This document shows, in pieces, positions 1 to 12,300 of a DNA stretch of 64,000 nt. Every line of letters starts with the position of its first letter. Position 1 is the first letter of the stretch. The position numbers and the translations under genes were made by a program. The notes beneath the pieces are model-generated. The model made no database searches and was not told the DNA's origin. It worked only from the letters and a program-made list of their open reading frames with translations. This DNA comes from Atopsyche davidsoni (lineage: Eukaryota; Arthropoda; Insecta; Trichoptera; Hydrobiosidae): contig JAILWY010000012.1 in assembly GCA_022113835.1 (NCBI GenBank), positions 434,001 to 498,000 of the forward strand. Reading direction: 5' to 3'.

Positions 1-1280
1 TTTTTTTATTATAGGTGTATGGGGTGTTAATGAATAAAGGTTAATCTGTTCAATGAAAATTTTGTGACATCTAGGTGCATAGATTCATTTGCTATGTAAT
101 TCGATACCTTAGATCTAGTACCCGGTCATTAACTGAGCTCTGCACGTGTGCAACTGTGAAAAGTCCTTGATCAAAATTATTGTTATTTTAATTAAATTTC
201 AATATTGTTTAGGTTATCTACGTCGGGTGCACGGTGTACGTAAGTGTTAGGTTTCCTAATCTAAAGATTTCAAGATATTTTGGCTATATAAACTGAAATA
301 TGTAAACAAGTTGGCCCGGCTGCCGTGTCGGTGCGGGTCGACTTGACATTTGTTGTCGCGACATCGCAGGATTCAAAGCTTTAAATCAAGCAATCCGGCC
401 TACTAGTTTGCGACTAGACTAAGTCGGGGATTGTCAGTATTCACAAACCTTCGGCGAATTTGCGATAATGGCATTAATACCGGTAACCGATCGCTAAAAC
501 TTTTCGATAACGATAAAATTACTTAGCGGCCGTCGTCAACACTGGACGAGAAAGGCGCAAGCCGACAGGTGTACCGCGATACTGCTGAAAAGTCATCAGT
601 TTATTGTATTCTTTTAAAATAAAACTACAAGAAGCGAAGTATCTCGTTTGAGAACGGCTTCCGGTCTGGTCCGGGGCTTGCAGAGGAACGAAGAAAGCCC
701 GAGACCCGATCAAATTGACTCGCAATGCGATTTAGGTCATCGTGAACGAAACCTTCCCGTTTACTTTTGTACTCTTTTTCGGCATGCGATGGCTTATTAT
801 CTTGCTATGGCCTTTAAACGCTTCAAATCAAATTCTCACTTGATTTTTGTATGCGATATTTTCAATGCAGGTATAAAGTGAAACCGATTATTGTAAAATG
901 TTTAATTGTCCTTGAAAGTGGCTCAGTGCAGAAGTCGAAAGTCGAATCGACGAACAACACTCGATGCGGCTTTACAATCGCGAAAATTTTTGCAATAAAT
1001 ATAATTTAAAATTCAAGACGTCGTCTAAAATGTTGCAAGCAAAATTTGAATACATCCGTACAAGTCAATACGGTGAAATTGTAAGAATTGTGTATATCCT
1101 TTGTGATATTATTTACACCTATTGATTTTTATGCGGCCTTCATTCATATTCATCCATAATTACTTATAAAATAATTTATCAATGTATCAGTTATCATTCT
1201 CGTAATAAATAAACACACTTGACCCAAGCGAGTGTGCGCGTAGACGTTCTTGTGTGTCTGCTAATTGTGAAGATGTGATG

Positions 1281-1293
1281 ACACACACACACG

Positions 1294-1364
<71 letters not shown>

Positions 1365-1374
1365 ATGTGTGTGT
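1281..1374. repeat. (CA)n(TA)n(TG)n palindromic microsatellite
   Basis: A CA tract runs into a TA tract and then a TG tract, so the whole block is self-complementary and could form a hairpin or cruciform. The apparent open frames here are repeat translations, not proteins. Confidence 0.95.
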
Positions 1375-1904
1375 TCTTTCTACTATTGTGTTCTTGTAAG
1401 ATGGCAATTAAAAATAAATTATTCAAATTTGTAACGTGCACTTTAAACATACTATTAGCAAAATATACCTGTATCGGTGTTTACTGCACTTAGTTTTCAT
1501 GGTTGACTCACGAAGACAAAAGGTTTTTTCAGACATATTTTTCCCTAAACAAATTTCATAAGGCAAAGGAGAATTTCATGTTCGCTACCACCCAAGCCAC
1601 TCATCGGAAGCCCCACAACCTCCACGCAGGATCAGTAGTTAGATAAATACCGGATTGCAAAATAGTCATAAGAATTATTGTAAGTGTAAGTGTTCTTGAA
1701 ACTCTTTTTTTACTGCGGATCCGTTGACTGTAAAATATCGTAGATAAAAAATTCGATGTGAATTGAAATTCAATACTAACGGGAAACGGTGCTTTTGTAT
1801 ATTTATTCTGCTAATGGAACTTTAATTCAATTCGTTAATTGATTTTTTCCTTTCGATAAAAATTGATAACGGATACGTTATATCATTGTAGTTATATTTG
1901 TACG

Positions 1905-1908
<4 letters not shown>

Positions 1909-1976
<68 letters not shown>
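1909..1976. repeat. (TA)n microsatellite
   Basis: About 34 uninterrupted TA dinucleotides. No gene is associated. Confidence 0.97.
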
Positions 1977-1979
<3 letters not shown>

Positions 1980-2385
1980 ATACGAACGGTGATAACGGCT
2001 ACCGAGCCATTCGGAGAAGTCTACTCTTTTTTGTTTCGTTACTTTACTAAAACGTATCGAACTCTGAAGGCCTTCACCGAGGAGGGCCAAACCTTTGCAT
2101 TAAATAATAATGTCGCTCGATACTCTAGATTCGATGACAGAAAAAGTAGGCAGTTCTCGGTAAGTGACGACTCATTAACGTATCGAGCGATCCTTCGAAT
2201 CCGAGTGCGCGCCTCCCGAGTCCAATTTAATATTCACGTTCTTTCAAGCTCGGGGCAGCGAGGCTGAGTCTGAGCTGAGGCCGCGAGTCTTGTCTTTCAT
2301 TTATTCAATACTCTTATTACGAAAAAACACCACACCATTCAAAAATTAGTATTCATAAAATAAAATGCCTATAAATTCTAAAAAT

Positions 2386-2485
2386 ATTTTTTTCATTTAA
2401 AATCATTCAAGTATTTAACTTATTATTTAAAATATTAAAATGGAATTCCACCAAGTACTCTCTGTCAAAAATATTGAATTTCTAT
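2386..2485 (+). repeat. interspersed repeat family A, copy 1
   Basis: Contains the family-A end: an AT-rich segment with ATTTAAAATATTAAAATGGA, then CCACCAAGTACTCTCTGTCA. The same strings recur, in either orientation, near 16582, 36728, 38455, 46860, 47725 and 52380. Confidence 0.75.
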
Positions 2486-3079
2486 ATTGAAAATGTGTCC
2501 AACTGCGGGCGCGTCTCGCCGCGGTCTCGTCGCTTGAGTACCAAAGGTAATGAAAAAAAGTAGTATTTATTTATATTTAATTCTTGAAGTGTTCTTTGCG
2601 TAATCCTGAATATTGTAAAAATGTACGTCATTGGTGCAAAGGCGACCCGCCAACAAATCGAACACTCAAATAGGCATTTTTTTTTAGAACAAAAGCTTCT
2701 TTAAAATTCAAGAGATGATGTTTATATAGAATATGATGTTTGCAGAAATCCCACTTCTCGCTCTCTCTCGACACTCGAGCGGGTCGCGTGTATTTCAAAA
2801 TATTTTATAACATTTAATTTCTCGGAAAGAAGTTTGTCAAAATGATCGTCGACATTCCGAAGAGATGCCCCGAGGAGATCGAGAAGTCGTCCTCTCTTTG
2901 CAAGTGATACTGCGAGCTTTTAATGGTGTTGTAGCGGTCGGTGCACGGAGCTGACTACTCAGCGGTGTAACAATACCAAAACCATATATAAAGGGCCCCC
3001 AGCGCTTCACGCGTCAGAGAGACCTCGAGAGAGACTTCGACACACCACAGAGACAGTGACCACGTGTAATTCCAGCTTG

Positions 3080-3625
3080 TATAATTATCTACTATAATAA
3101 TAGCCATTGTGTGTGTGTATGTTTCGTTTTTTCGTTCTCTATAGAATATCTTAAAAAATACAACGCTGATTTTTTGCACGTAAGTTTAGTAAATTTTTCC
3201 GCAGCTATGTGCCGAATTTCAAGACGATAGGATAATATTTTTATTTAAAACCTAATTTAATAAGACTATAAAATATGCCTTAGCGAGTTTCAATTTGTAC
3301 GAATTATAGGATTTTATCGTTCAACACGAGAATTTCAAATTTAGAACTTTTACAAAAAAACAAATTTTGATGCTTCTTAGAAATTTTCAGTTTATGTCAG
3401 CTTGACACATGTACCAATTTTATTTTTTTTATCGAAATTGCGTTAGAAATTATTAATCACATCATTAATAACTTAAAATGCCTCCTTAAAAAATAACACT
3501 GTCTAAGCACAGCAAACGTAATTAAAAAATAATAGCACAATTGAACGTGATAAAGACTGCATCTAATAAAGAACAGTGCAGTGAAAGTGATTCGTTGCTT
3601 GTGACACGAAATGTGATATTTCCTA
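3080..3625 (+). repeat. interspersed repeat family C, copy 1
   Basis: A stretch of about 500 bases that recurs inverted at about 26130-26465. Shared landmarks are TCTATAGAATATCTTAAAA, TAAATTTTTCCGCAGC and GTGACACGAAATGTGA. No terminal repeat or open frame was found, so the element class is unknown. Confidence 0.75.
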
Positions 3626-4107
3626 GAATGGCTTTGCTTTAGAAATTAATATCCGGTTATTCCAAATATATGTGTACAAAATGTAATAAAATATTCATCT
3701 AATTGTCAGCCAAATATATATTTAAACACTATTGCATCGTTCATCGAAAACGTCATTTTATGACGGGCTACATTACTAGTAAATAATATATCTCGAATAC
3801 GTAATAATATTTTGCCGACCTTCTGATTTGGAACCACACCCGAATCCTGCAACCAATACTCCACATCCACGGTTTTTCCAGGACATCTCAACATACAACG
3901 GCGAAACTGTATTCTGTGTAAAAATACCTCCGCATTTGAATAAAATAAACTATCTTTAAATTGTTTCTATAAATAATAAATAAATAAGTATCGATGACAT
4001 CCTTCAACTTGTTTTGGCATTTAATATTAATAAATCACGAGGGTTAGGATTTCCGACCGCCGCTCGAGGCCGGATCGGCCGGGCGCTCCAGCTCCGCCTG
4101 CGAGGTC

Positions 4108-4173
4108 TGGTCGAGGGCTGGTCGAGGGCTGGTCGAGGGCTGGTCGAGGGCTGGTCGAGGGCTGGTCGAGGGC
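4108..4173 (+). repeat. 11-bp minisatellite (TGGTCGAGGGC x6)
   Basis: Six perfect tandem copies of an 11-base GC-rich unit inside a GC-rich island. No coding context is recognised. Confidence 0.95.
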
Positions 4174-5705
4174 TGGCCGCTGCCCCCCGCCGAACCCCGC
4201 GGCGGGACGGCTTCGGAGAGGTCCTCGAGTGCGTGATCAGGTAATAATCGGTCGTTAAGTAATATTAAATGCCGATCGGGAGCGGCCGGCTCCGGTCAGT
4301 TGTCATTAAATTCCCAGTCGCCTCTAAGTACATATCAATTATTGAGGGCGGGAGTTTTCCAGCCGGTAAATGGAGGGACGCCGCGAGGAAAAGCGGCCAC
4401 GGCCTCGCTCAGGTCGGCGCTTACTTATTGAGAAGACGATTGCGGGAGACGCCCCGCTCGCCAGGGCCTCGCCTCGACCTGATAGATCCTCCCCGCAAAC
4501 ATACCGCCTCCTGTAAAAGCCGGAATCATACAACACTGTCATCTCTCTCGACGCTACAGTTTCTAGAACATTGCAACAGACAGTCATATTTTTGTTAAGG
4601 TAGCCTCCGATTGAATTTTCGAATGTATTCGGTCCACTGAAGTACTCCTGCCTGATAATAAATGGTCTTCCGATGCTGAAGAGAAGCCTTAACCTTTATT
4701 TGCAAAAATACAGGCTCGATTGAATAAGGAGTCTGTATTATCACGCTGAATATTAATCGAAGAAAAGTCAATTGAAAGAAACCGACTGTTGCGAAGGACG
4801 TACAAAATCTTACGTAAAATGATGCATTCGGGGTCGGGTGTCGTTCAGTTTACAAGAATTACTTTTAATATTATATCAATCGGGACTCATTTGAGTCGTA
4901 TTGAGTTTTATGTTGTCAAACCGCAAGGACGTTAATTCAACTGATTGCTGTTATTCGATCCGAAGGCTTTTAGAAAACGGTAAAAGCCGTGAAGGCCGTG
5001 GACGAGGACGGACGTCATCGTCCACGGCCGGGGCTCGTAGGTTCTCGGGTGGGCGTCGGATCGCTCCGAGTTGTCCGTCGCGGAGAGAACCGCAGGACGT
5101 TTTCTATCTTACAAGCTACGAGAAAAACGATTGAATAAACAAAAAAAAAACTCTTCGGGCCACTACTGGGAAGTACCGTTTTTCGAAATGACGTATTCTA
5201 TTATTTGAAGCGATCATTTAAGTTTACTCATACTCGTATCTGAGAATAATTCATAACCACAGAACGGTATGCTTCCACTCGAAACTTAAATTTACTACAC
5301 GGAAAAATATTACCAATTGAGCAATAAAATAAGTTCTGACAAGGGAACCCGGAGCAGTTGACGAACTTCACATTGGAGCTGATAGAGCCGCAGGCGGGTT
5401 TTAAATTCAATCCGGGGAAAACGCCATTTTTAGGCAATCATATTATTATGTTTTTGTTAATGTGTGTACGTAAAATAAAAATGAATAAAATTGACATATT
5501 TCCCCCTGTATTTTATAATAATTCCAAGTGCTGTGTTCAGTGTTTAATTTGAGTTTTCTCGTAAAAAAGTAAATATAGTATTAAGCGAGTATCAGGTGCG
5601 AGTAAACGAAAATAAATGTAGCCATCAGCTTGAAATGAATGAATACTCGTAACAAGGAGCGCGCGGGGACGGCGGACAGCCCTGCGGGTGGAAGCTTCCC
5701 GAAGC

Positions 5706-5860
5706 GGGGCGGGGCGGGGCGGGGCGGGGCGGGGCGGGGCGGGGCGGGGCGGGGCGGGGGCGGAGGGCCCGGACTCCGGCCGCCCCCGCCCCCGGACTGG
5801 CCCCCGCCCCCGCCCCCGCCCCCGCCCCCGCCCCCGCCCCCGCCCCGGCCGCCCCCGCCT
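5706..5860. repeat. GGGGC pentamer tract followed by CCCCCG hexamer tract
   Basis: Eleven GGGGC units (5706-5760) are followed, after about 20 bases, by a run of CCCCCG-type hexamers (about 5781-5860). G-runs therefore lie first on the plus strand and then on the minus strand. Either tract could form a G-quadruplex, or the two could pair as an imperfect hairpin. Long Pro/Gly/Arg open frames across it are repeat artefacts. Confidence 0.93.
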
Positions 5861-7126
5861 GCCCCGCGCAGTCGCTGCCGGCACTCTCCGCCAAGAGGTC
5901 GAGTCGCGCGCCCGCAAGGCGGCCCTCGTTAGTTGAGCGCTGCTGGCTCCGGGATGAGCGATATCCTCAGGTCGAGCACCGCCGGCGCGCCCTCCTCGGA
6001 GATCTCTCTCTCGCCGCGACATCGATAGATCTAGAGAGCGATTTCGAGCGGCGAGGTCCTGCGGCCATGCGGCTGTAGCGGACCCGTCGGCCGCCAGGCG
6101 GGCCCCCCGAGAGCCGTGATACCGGTCGAGTGCCGTTCCTCCGCCGACTTTATGTGAGCTTCATGGACTATGGGAATCTGTCTGGATACAGGTAAATATA
6201 GCAGAGAGATCCTCAGCATTTGTCGGACTCGCCCTGGGAGCCGAAATGCCGAGCACCGTGCCCGCTCAATTTAACGGGGAGATATGATATTTTTTAACAT
6301 CAGCGAATACTTTATGACTCGCCACGTGTGTCGATACAGTTTTTGCGAGGCGCCCGGCGGACAGTCGGACAGTAATTGACGTACGAATCGACTTATCGAC
6401 GCCCGCCACGTCCTTCGGGGGAAGTAGCCGCTTTTTAATAACTACTCCGAGAACCGGCGGGTAAACATCCGAGCATTTCCTATTAATTAATGCTACCCTC
6501 GTCCATACTCCGTGACGCTTTTTTGATAACTTTTTCATACTTTACTCCCGGCCATGTCGAGCAGCCGTAATGCTCGACCCGATCCGATATTATTGTTACT
6601 GCAATTGTGATATCATTTTTATAATATCGACTGTTTTTAAACTTAATGCTTCATAAGTAATGTGCAAAAAAGAGGACTAAATGTGATACATATTTTCATA
6701 AATAATTAAAAGTAGGAAACACCTATTTTCTATAATGTGTTTTATCTGCGGAGTCTACTTTGGATAATGATTTTCTATAAAAATAATGCGTATGGTGTTA
6801 AGTTTATCTCGCACCGTGAATCGATGTAATAAATCATTGAAATTATTTTATCGTAAATATTAATTAGCAGCTATTCACCGAGAGCAAGTTGAGTTTATTA
6901 TCCACTCAACTCTTTACAAGTCGGGGCTCACGAGGGGCAGGCGAGAGAGGTGCGATCTCTTAGTAGCGTTTGCGGCTGTGTTTAGTATTCAGCAATTATC
7001 GTGTTTACAGAAAAATCATAAAAAAACGAACATCAGAAGTAGGCCTTTTCAATTGGTTCTTTTTTCTTTGAATGTGGTAGATGTTTCTTATTTTTATAGA
7101 ATTAAATATACGTATGTCTTATTTTT

Positions 7127-7322
7127 TGGATTGGACGTCAATAAGATGCGCATTTATTACCCATTACGGTTACATTACATTACCCACACAAATCACGATG
7201 ATATTTTTCTGAGAGTTTCTTTAAATTATCTTCTATGTATGAACTAATGTGCCTAATCATATTAGTAAATATAATAACCCTGTAATGGGTAATAAATACG
7301 CATCTTGATTGACTAATCCATA
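7127..7322. mobile_element. MITE with imperfect terminal inverted repeats (family D)
   Basis: The left end (TGGATTGGACGTCAATAAGATGCG then CATTTATTACCCATTAC, interrupted) is nearly complementary to the right end (GTAATGGGTAATAAATACGCATC then TTGATTGACTAATCCA). The terminal repeats are about 45 bases, imperfect, around an AT-rich core of about 100 bases, and no open frame is present. A fragment of the core (TGCCTAATCATATTAGTAAA) recurs inverted at about 27015-27050. This is a non-autonomous DNA transposon of unassigned superfamily. Confidence 0.8.
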
Positions 7323-9217
7323 CATAGATATAAATAATTTTTATATTTTATAATTATATTTTTAGAATTGAGTATTTTTTCCATTTCCATTTAGTAAGAA
7401 TTAAATATGTTAAAATCATTTTATCCGGATTCGAATCTGACATTAAAGGTTAGTAAACAATCTTATTCTTACTAATATTATAAGGATTTTGAGTGTTACT
7501 TTTGCATTTATTCGAAAATAGCAAATTAATAAAACGTTCTTTCGTTTCTATTTATCAGTCATTAAATAAATAAGGTATCAGTTTTCATTCACGCCTGGCA
7601 GACAATGCAAGAAAAAAATATTTAATTAAAATACCGATATAAAAAAAATACAATTTAAAAAATATGTACTAGTAGCTGACATAATTCAATAAAGCGAAAT
7701 TAGATTTCCCGGTTATAAAAGACCATCGCTCTTGAAGAGTGGATTTTCAGTCCCAATTCAAGGGTCGGTTCTCTCGCTGCATACTGGCACGTCTGATATT
7801 CGTGTTCAACAATCTAGAAGCTTATTGAATACTAGCATTGACTTTTGTGCAAAAGATCTATTGTGATGAAGCACACCGTTGCATACGGCTCCGTGTTTTC
7901 AATATTCACCCGAGATAATAATAACGTATTCCTTACTCTACTTTCAGTAATATTTTCATAATCACCATATTCATTTTCCTGAGCGTGTCACCCTTTAGGA
8001 ATCTCGACACAAGTCTGTTAGGTTGTCCCGTCTGTTTATAACCGAATGGAGGAGCACGTATTCTGTTTTATGTTCAATAAACTGTATTAGTTTTTAATTT
8101 GAATCTAAATCAAACTTTTAAATAAAATATTACTTTATAGATAAAGCGGAATAATCTATACGTTTTATTTTAAATTTATATTTATTCTGGTATAAAAATA
8201 TTAAATTTTGTATTCAATTATCAAAACGTTAATTTTTAAATGTATTAATGCAAACACAAACATATTTTTGAATTTTTTGATACGGTAAATGTTATTTTTT
8301 AATTCAGATTTAACTGTTATTTTTAAATTACTTTCAATTCGATGTATTTCAATACAATGCAATGTTTATATATGCACATAACTTTGCCATAAACGTTTTA
8401 TTATAATTATAGTTATGATTCTTTACGACTCGTCAAAAAATACCCAGAAAAAAGAATTAATGCCTATATAAATAAACACACCCTGAGGAGAATGTGAATA
8501 AATAAAAACACCATAATCTACGTGTACTGCTTGTGTGCAGTCTCCATGATATGCACGAGCAGGTGTCGAGGGTGGCTCGGCAGTCACAAGCCAACCCTCA
8601 GAGGACCCGCGCCCCCGCGCCCCCGGCGAGCCTCACGCCACCCGTGAAATATTTATCATGTCATGCGACAAGTGACGACATTGACTCCTGGCCGAGACCG
8701 ACCGTTACAGTTCAAAACCATATTTATTTTTATACAAAAAATCTCAAGTCTTCCCAGTTTTGATGATTTACATGCGATGAAGCACACATTCAAACAGGTT
8801 TTAGGTAATTTGAGACGCGACCTTCGGACGACGGGTCGAGCTACGGCTACGATGGAGCTACGCCGTGCTACGACACTATGCGTGCTAGTAAGCGTGTTAT
8901 ACGGTATTTAAAAAAAATAATTATTTTATTAAAAATATCAATTGATTTTTAAACATAACGCATAAACACGTTTCTTTTTTATAAAAATCTACATTAATAC
9001 TTTGAATTTTTTTTGTTTATTTAAATTTTGATTTACGAATGTACAATAATAGTCACACTGTTAAATATTTGTACACCAAGAATTACTTTCGAACGGTAAA
9101 AAACAAGATAATATTATTATTGGATTAAATATACACTCAAGAGTGCATTAGTAGTTAAGTTTTCCGCGTGATTTGTTCGATACTCGAGCCGTGGTGGAGT
9201 TCGCGACATTCAGTGCT

Positions 9218-9229
9218 ATGTTTGCAAAA
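9218..9229 (+). CDS. candidate upstream first coding exon of the AK5-like gene (MFAK)
   Basis: ATG TTT GCA AAA is followed at once by a good donor, GTACGT (9230). An acceptor TCCAG occurs at 9292 but gives the wrong frame. An alternative CAG ending at about 9311 would join MFAK in frame to ERQSGQQGARVAG and then the first copy of the exon-1 array. This is only a candidate; translation could equally begin at the ATG inside the array. Confidence 0.3.
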
Positions 9230-9348
9230 GTACGTTTTAATTGAATGTGGTTGCATTTATCTGTCGTTAGTGTTAATCGTTTGATTGCTTCCAGAACAAC
9301 ACAATGGGTCCCAGGAGCGGCAGTCGGGGCAGCAGGGAGCGCGGGTGG

Positions 9349-12300
9349 CGGGGCAGGCCCGGGGCGGGATGCCCTCGCCCGTGGCCACGCCGCCCGACGG
9401 CAAGTTCCCCATGCAGAACAAGAGCCACGTCAAGTTCGAAGCGCCCAAAGTTCCCGTCATATTCGTACTCGGTGAGTGACATTTCCTCGGCTGGAGAGCG
9501 AGCAGAGGCAGCGGGGCAGGCCCGAGGCGGGATGCCCTCGCCCGTGGCCACGCCGCCCGACGGCAAGTTCCCCATGCAGAACAAGAGCCACGTCAAGTTC
9601 GAAGCGCCCAAAGTTCCCGTCATATTCGTACTCGGTGAGTGACATTTCCTCGGCTGGAGAGCGAGCAGAGGCAGCGGGGCAGGCCCGAGGCGGGATGCCC
9701 TCGCCCGTGGCCACGCCGCCCGACGGCAAGTTCCCCATGCAGAACAAGAGCCACGTCAAGTTCGAAGCGCCCAAAGTTCCCGTCATATTCGTACTCGGTG
9801 AGTGACATTTCCTCGGCTGGAGAGCGAGCAGAGGCAGCGGGGCAGGCCCGAGGCGGGATGCCCTCGCCCGTGGCCACGCCGCCCGACGGCAAGTTCCCCA
9901 TGCAGAACAAGAGCCACGTCAAGTTCGAAGCGCCCAAAGTTCCCGTCATATTCGTACTCGGTGAGTGACATTTCCTCGGCTGGAGAGCGAGCAGAGGCAG
10001 CGGGGCAGGCCCGAGGCGGGATGCCCTCGCCCGTGGCCACGCCGCCCGACGGCAAGTTCCCCATGCAGAACAAGAGCCACGTCAAGTTCGAAGCGCCCAA
10101 AGTTCCCGTCATATTCGTACTCGGTGAGTGACATTTCCTCGGCTGGAGAGCGAGCAGAGGCAGCGGGGCAGGCCCGGGGCGGGATGCCCTCGCCCGTGGC
10201 CACGCCGCCCGACGGCAAGTTCCCCATGCAGAACAAGAGCCACGTCAAGTTCGAAGCGCCCAAAGTTCCCGTCATATTCGTACTCGGTGAGTGACATTTC
10301 CTCGGCTGGAGAGCGAGCAGAGGCAGCGGGGCAGGCCCGGGGCGGGATGCCCTCGCCCGTGGCCACGCCGCCCGACGGCAAGTTCCCCATGCAGAACAAG
10401 AGCCACGTCAAGTTCGAAGCGCCCAAAGTTCCCGTCATATTCGTACTCGGTGAGTGACATTTCCTCGGCTGGAGAGCGAGCAGAGGCAGCGGGGCAGGCC
10501 CGAGGCGGGATGCCCTCGCCCGTGGCCACGCCGCCCGACGGCAAGTTCCCCATGCAGAACAAGAGCCACGTCAAGTTCGAAGCGCCCAAAGTTCCCGTCA
10601 TATTCGTACTCGGTGAGTGACATTTCCTCGGCTGGAGAGCGAGCAGAGGCAGCGGGGCAGGCCCGAGGCGGGATGCCCTCGCCCGTGGCCACGCCGCCCG
10701 ACGGCAAGTTCCCCATGCAGAACAAGAGCCACGTCAAGTTCGAAGCGCCCAAAGTTCCCGTCATATTCGTACTCGGTGAGTGACATTTCCTCGGCTGGAG
10801 AGCGAGCAGAGGCAGCGGGGCAGGCCCGAGGCGGGATGCCCTCGCCCGTGGCCACGCCGCCCGACGGCAAGTTCCCCATGCAGAACAAGAGCCACGTCAA
10901 GTTCGAAGCGCCCAAAGTTCCCGTCATATTCGTACTCGGTGAGTGACATTTCCTCGGCTGGAGAGCGAGCAGAGGCAGCGGGGCAGGCCCGAGGCGGGAT
11001 GCCCTCGCCCGTGGCCACGCCGCCCGACGGCAAGTTCCCCATGCAGAACAAGAGCCACGTCAAGTTCGAAGCGCCCAAAGTTCCCGTCATATTCGTACTC
11101 GGTGAGTGACATTTCCTCGGCTGGAGAGCGAGCAGAGGCAGCGGGGCAGGCCCGGGGCGGGATGCCCTCGCCCGTGGCCACGCCGCCCGACGGCAAGTTC
11201 CCCATGCAGAACAAGAGCCACGTCAAGTTCGAAGCGCCCAAAGTTCCCGTCATATTCGTACTCGGTGAGTGACATTTCCTCGGCTGGAGAGCGAGCAGAG
11301 GCAGCGGGGCAGGCCCGGGGCGGGATGCCCTCGCCCGTGGCCACGCCGCCCGACGGCAAGTTCCCCATGCAGAACAAGAGCCACGTCAAGTTCGAAGCGC
11401 CCAAAGTTCCCGTCATATTCGTACTCGGTGAGTGACATTTCCTCGGCTGGAGAGCGAGCAGAGGCAGCGGGGCAGGCCCGGGGCGGGATGCCCTCGCCCG
11501 TGGCCACGCCGCCCGACGGCAAGTTCCCCATGCAGAACAAGAGCCACGTCAAGTTCGAAGCGCCCAAAGTTCCCGTCATATTCGTACTCGGTGAGTGACA
11601 TTTCCTCGGCTGGAGAGCGAGCAGAGGCAGCGGGGCAGGCCCGGGGCGGGATGCCCTCGCCCGTGGCCACGCCGCCCGACGGCAAGTTCCCCATGCAGAA
11701 CAAGAGCCACGTCAAGTTCGAAGCGCCCAAAGTTCCCGTCATATTCGTACTCGGTGAGTGACATTTCCTCGGCTGGAGAGCGAGCAGAGGCAGCGGGGCA
11801 GGCCCGGGGCGGGATGCCCTCGCCCGTGGCCACGCCGCCCGACGGCAAGTTCCCCATGCAGAACAAGAGCCACGTCAAGTTCGAAGCGCCCAAAGTTCCC
11901 GTCATATTCGTACTCGGTGAGTGACATTTCCTCGGCTGGAGAGCGAGCAGAGGCAGCGGGGCAGGCCCGGGGCGGGATGCCCTCGCCCGTGGCCACGCCG
12001 CCCGACGGCAAGTTCCCCATGCAGAACAAGAGCCACGTCAAGTTCGAAGCGCCCAAAGTTCCCGTCATATTCGTACTCGGTGAGTGACATTTCCTCGGCT
12101 GGAGAGCGAGCAGAGGCAGCGGGGCAGGCCCGGGGCGGGATGCCCTCGCCCGTGGCCACGCCGCCCGACGGCAAGTTCCCCATGCAGAACAAGAGCCACG
12201 TCAAGTTCGAAGCGCCCAAAGTTCCCGTCATATTCGTACTCGGTGAGTGACATTTCCTCGGCTGGAGAGCGAGCAGAGGCAGCGGGGCAGGCCCGGGGCG

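Larger units (their letters stand above)
1..9217. other. 5' flank without recognisable gene
   Basis: About 9 kb in which I see no convincing coding exon on either strand: open frames are short, low in complexity and match no family I know. It holds the microsatellites, minisatellites and repeat copies listed separately. A TATA-like TATATAAAG at about 2983-2991 lies 25-30 bases upstream of a TCAGAG initiator-like sequence at about 3015, so a core promoter is possible there, but no gene follows and a repeat-family copy begins at about 3080. Confidence 0.6.

Noticed and set aside
2841..2910. 22-codon frame MIVDIPKRCPEEIEKSSSLC and so on
   Set aside because: Too short, with no splice donor before its stop and no family match.
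5537..6022. 161-codon Gly/Arg/Pro frame on the minus strand
   Set aside because: Mostly translation of the GGGGC and CCCCCG tracts.
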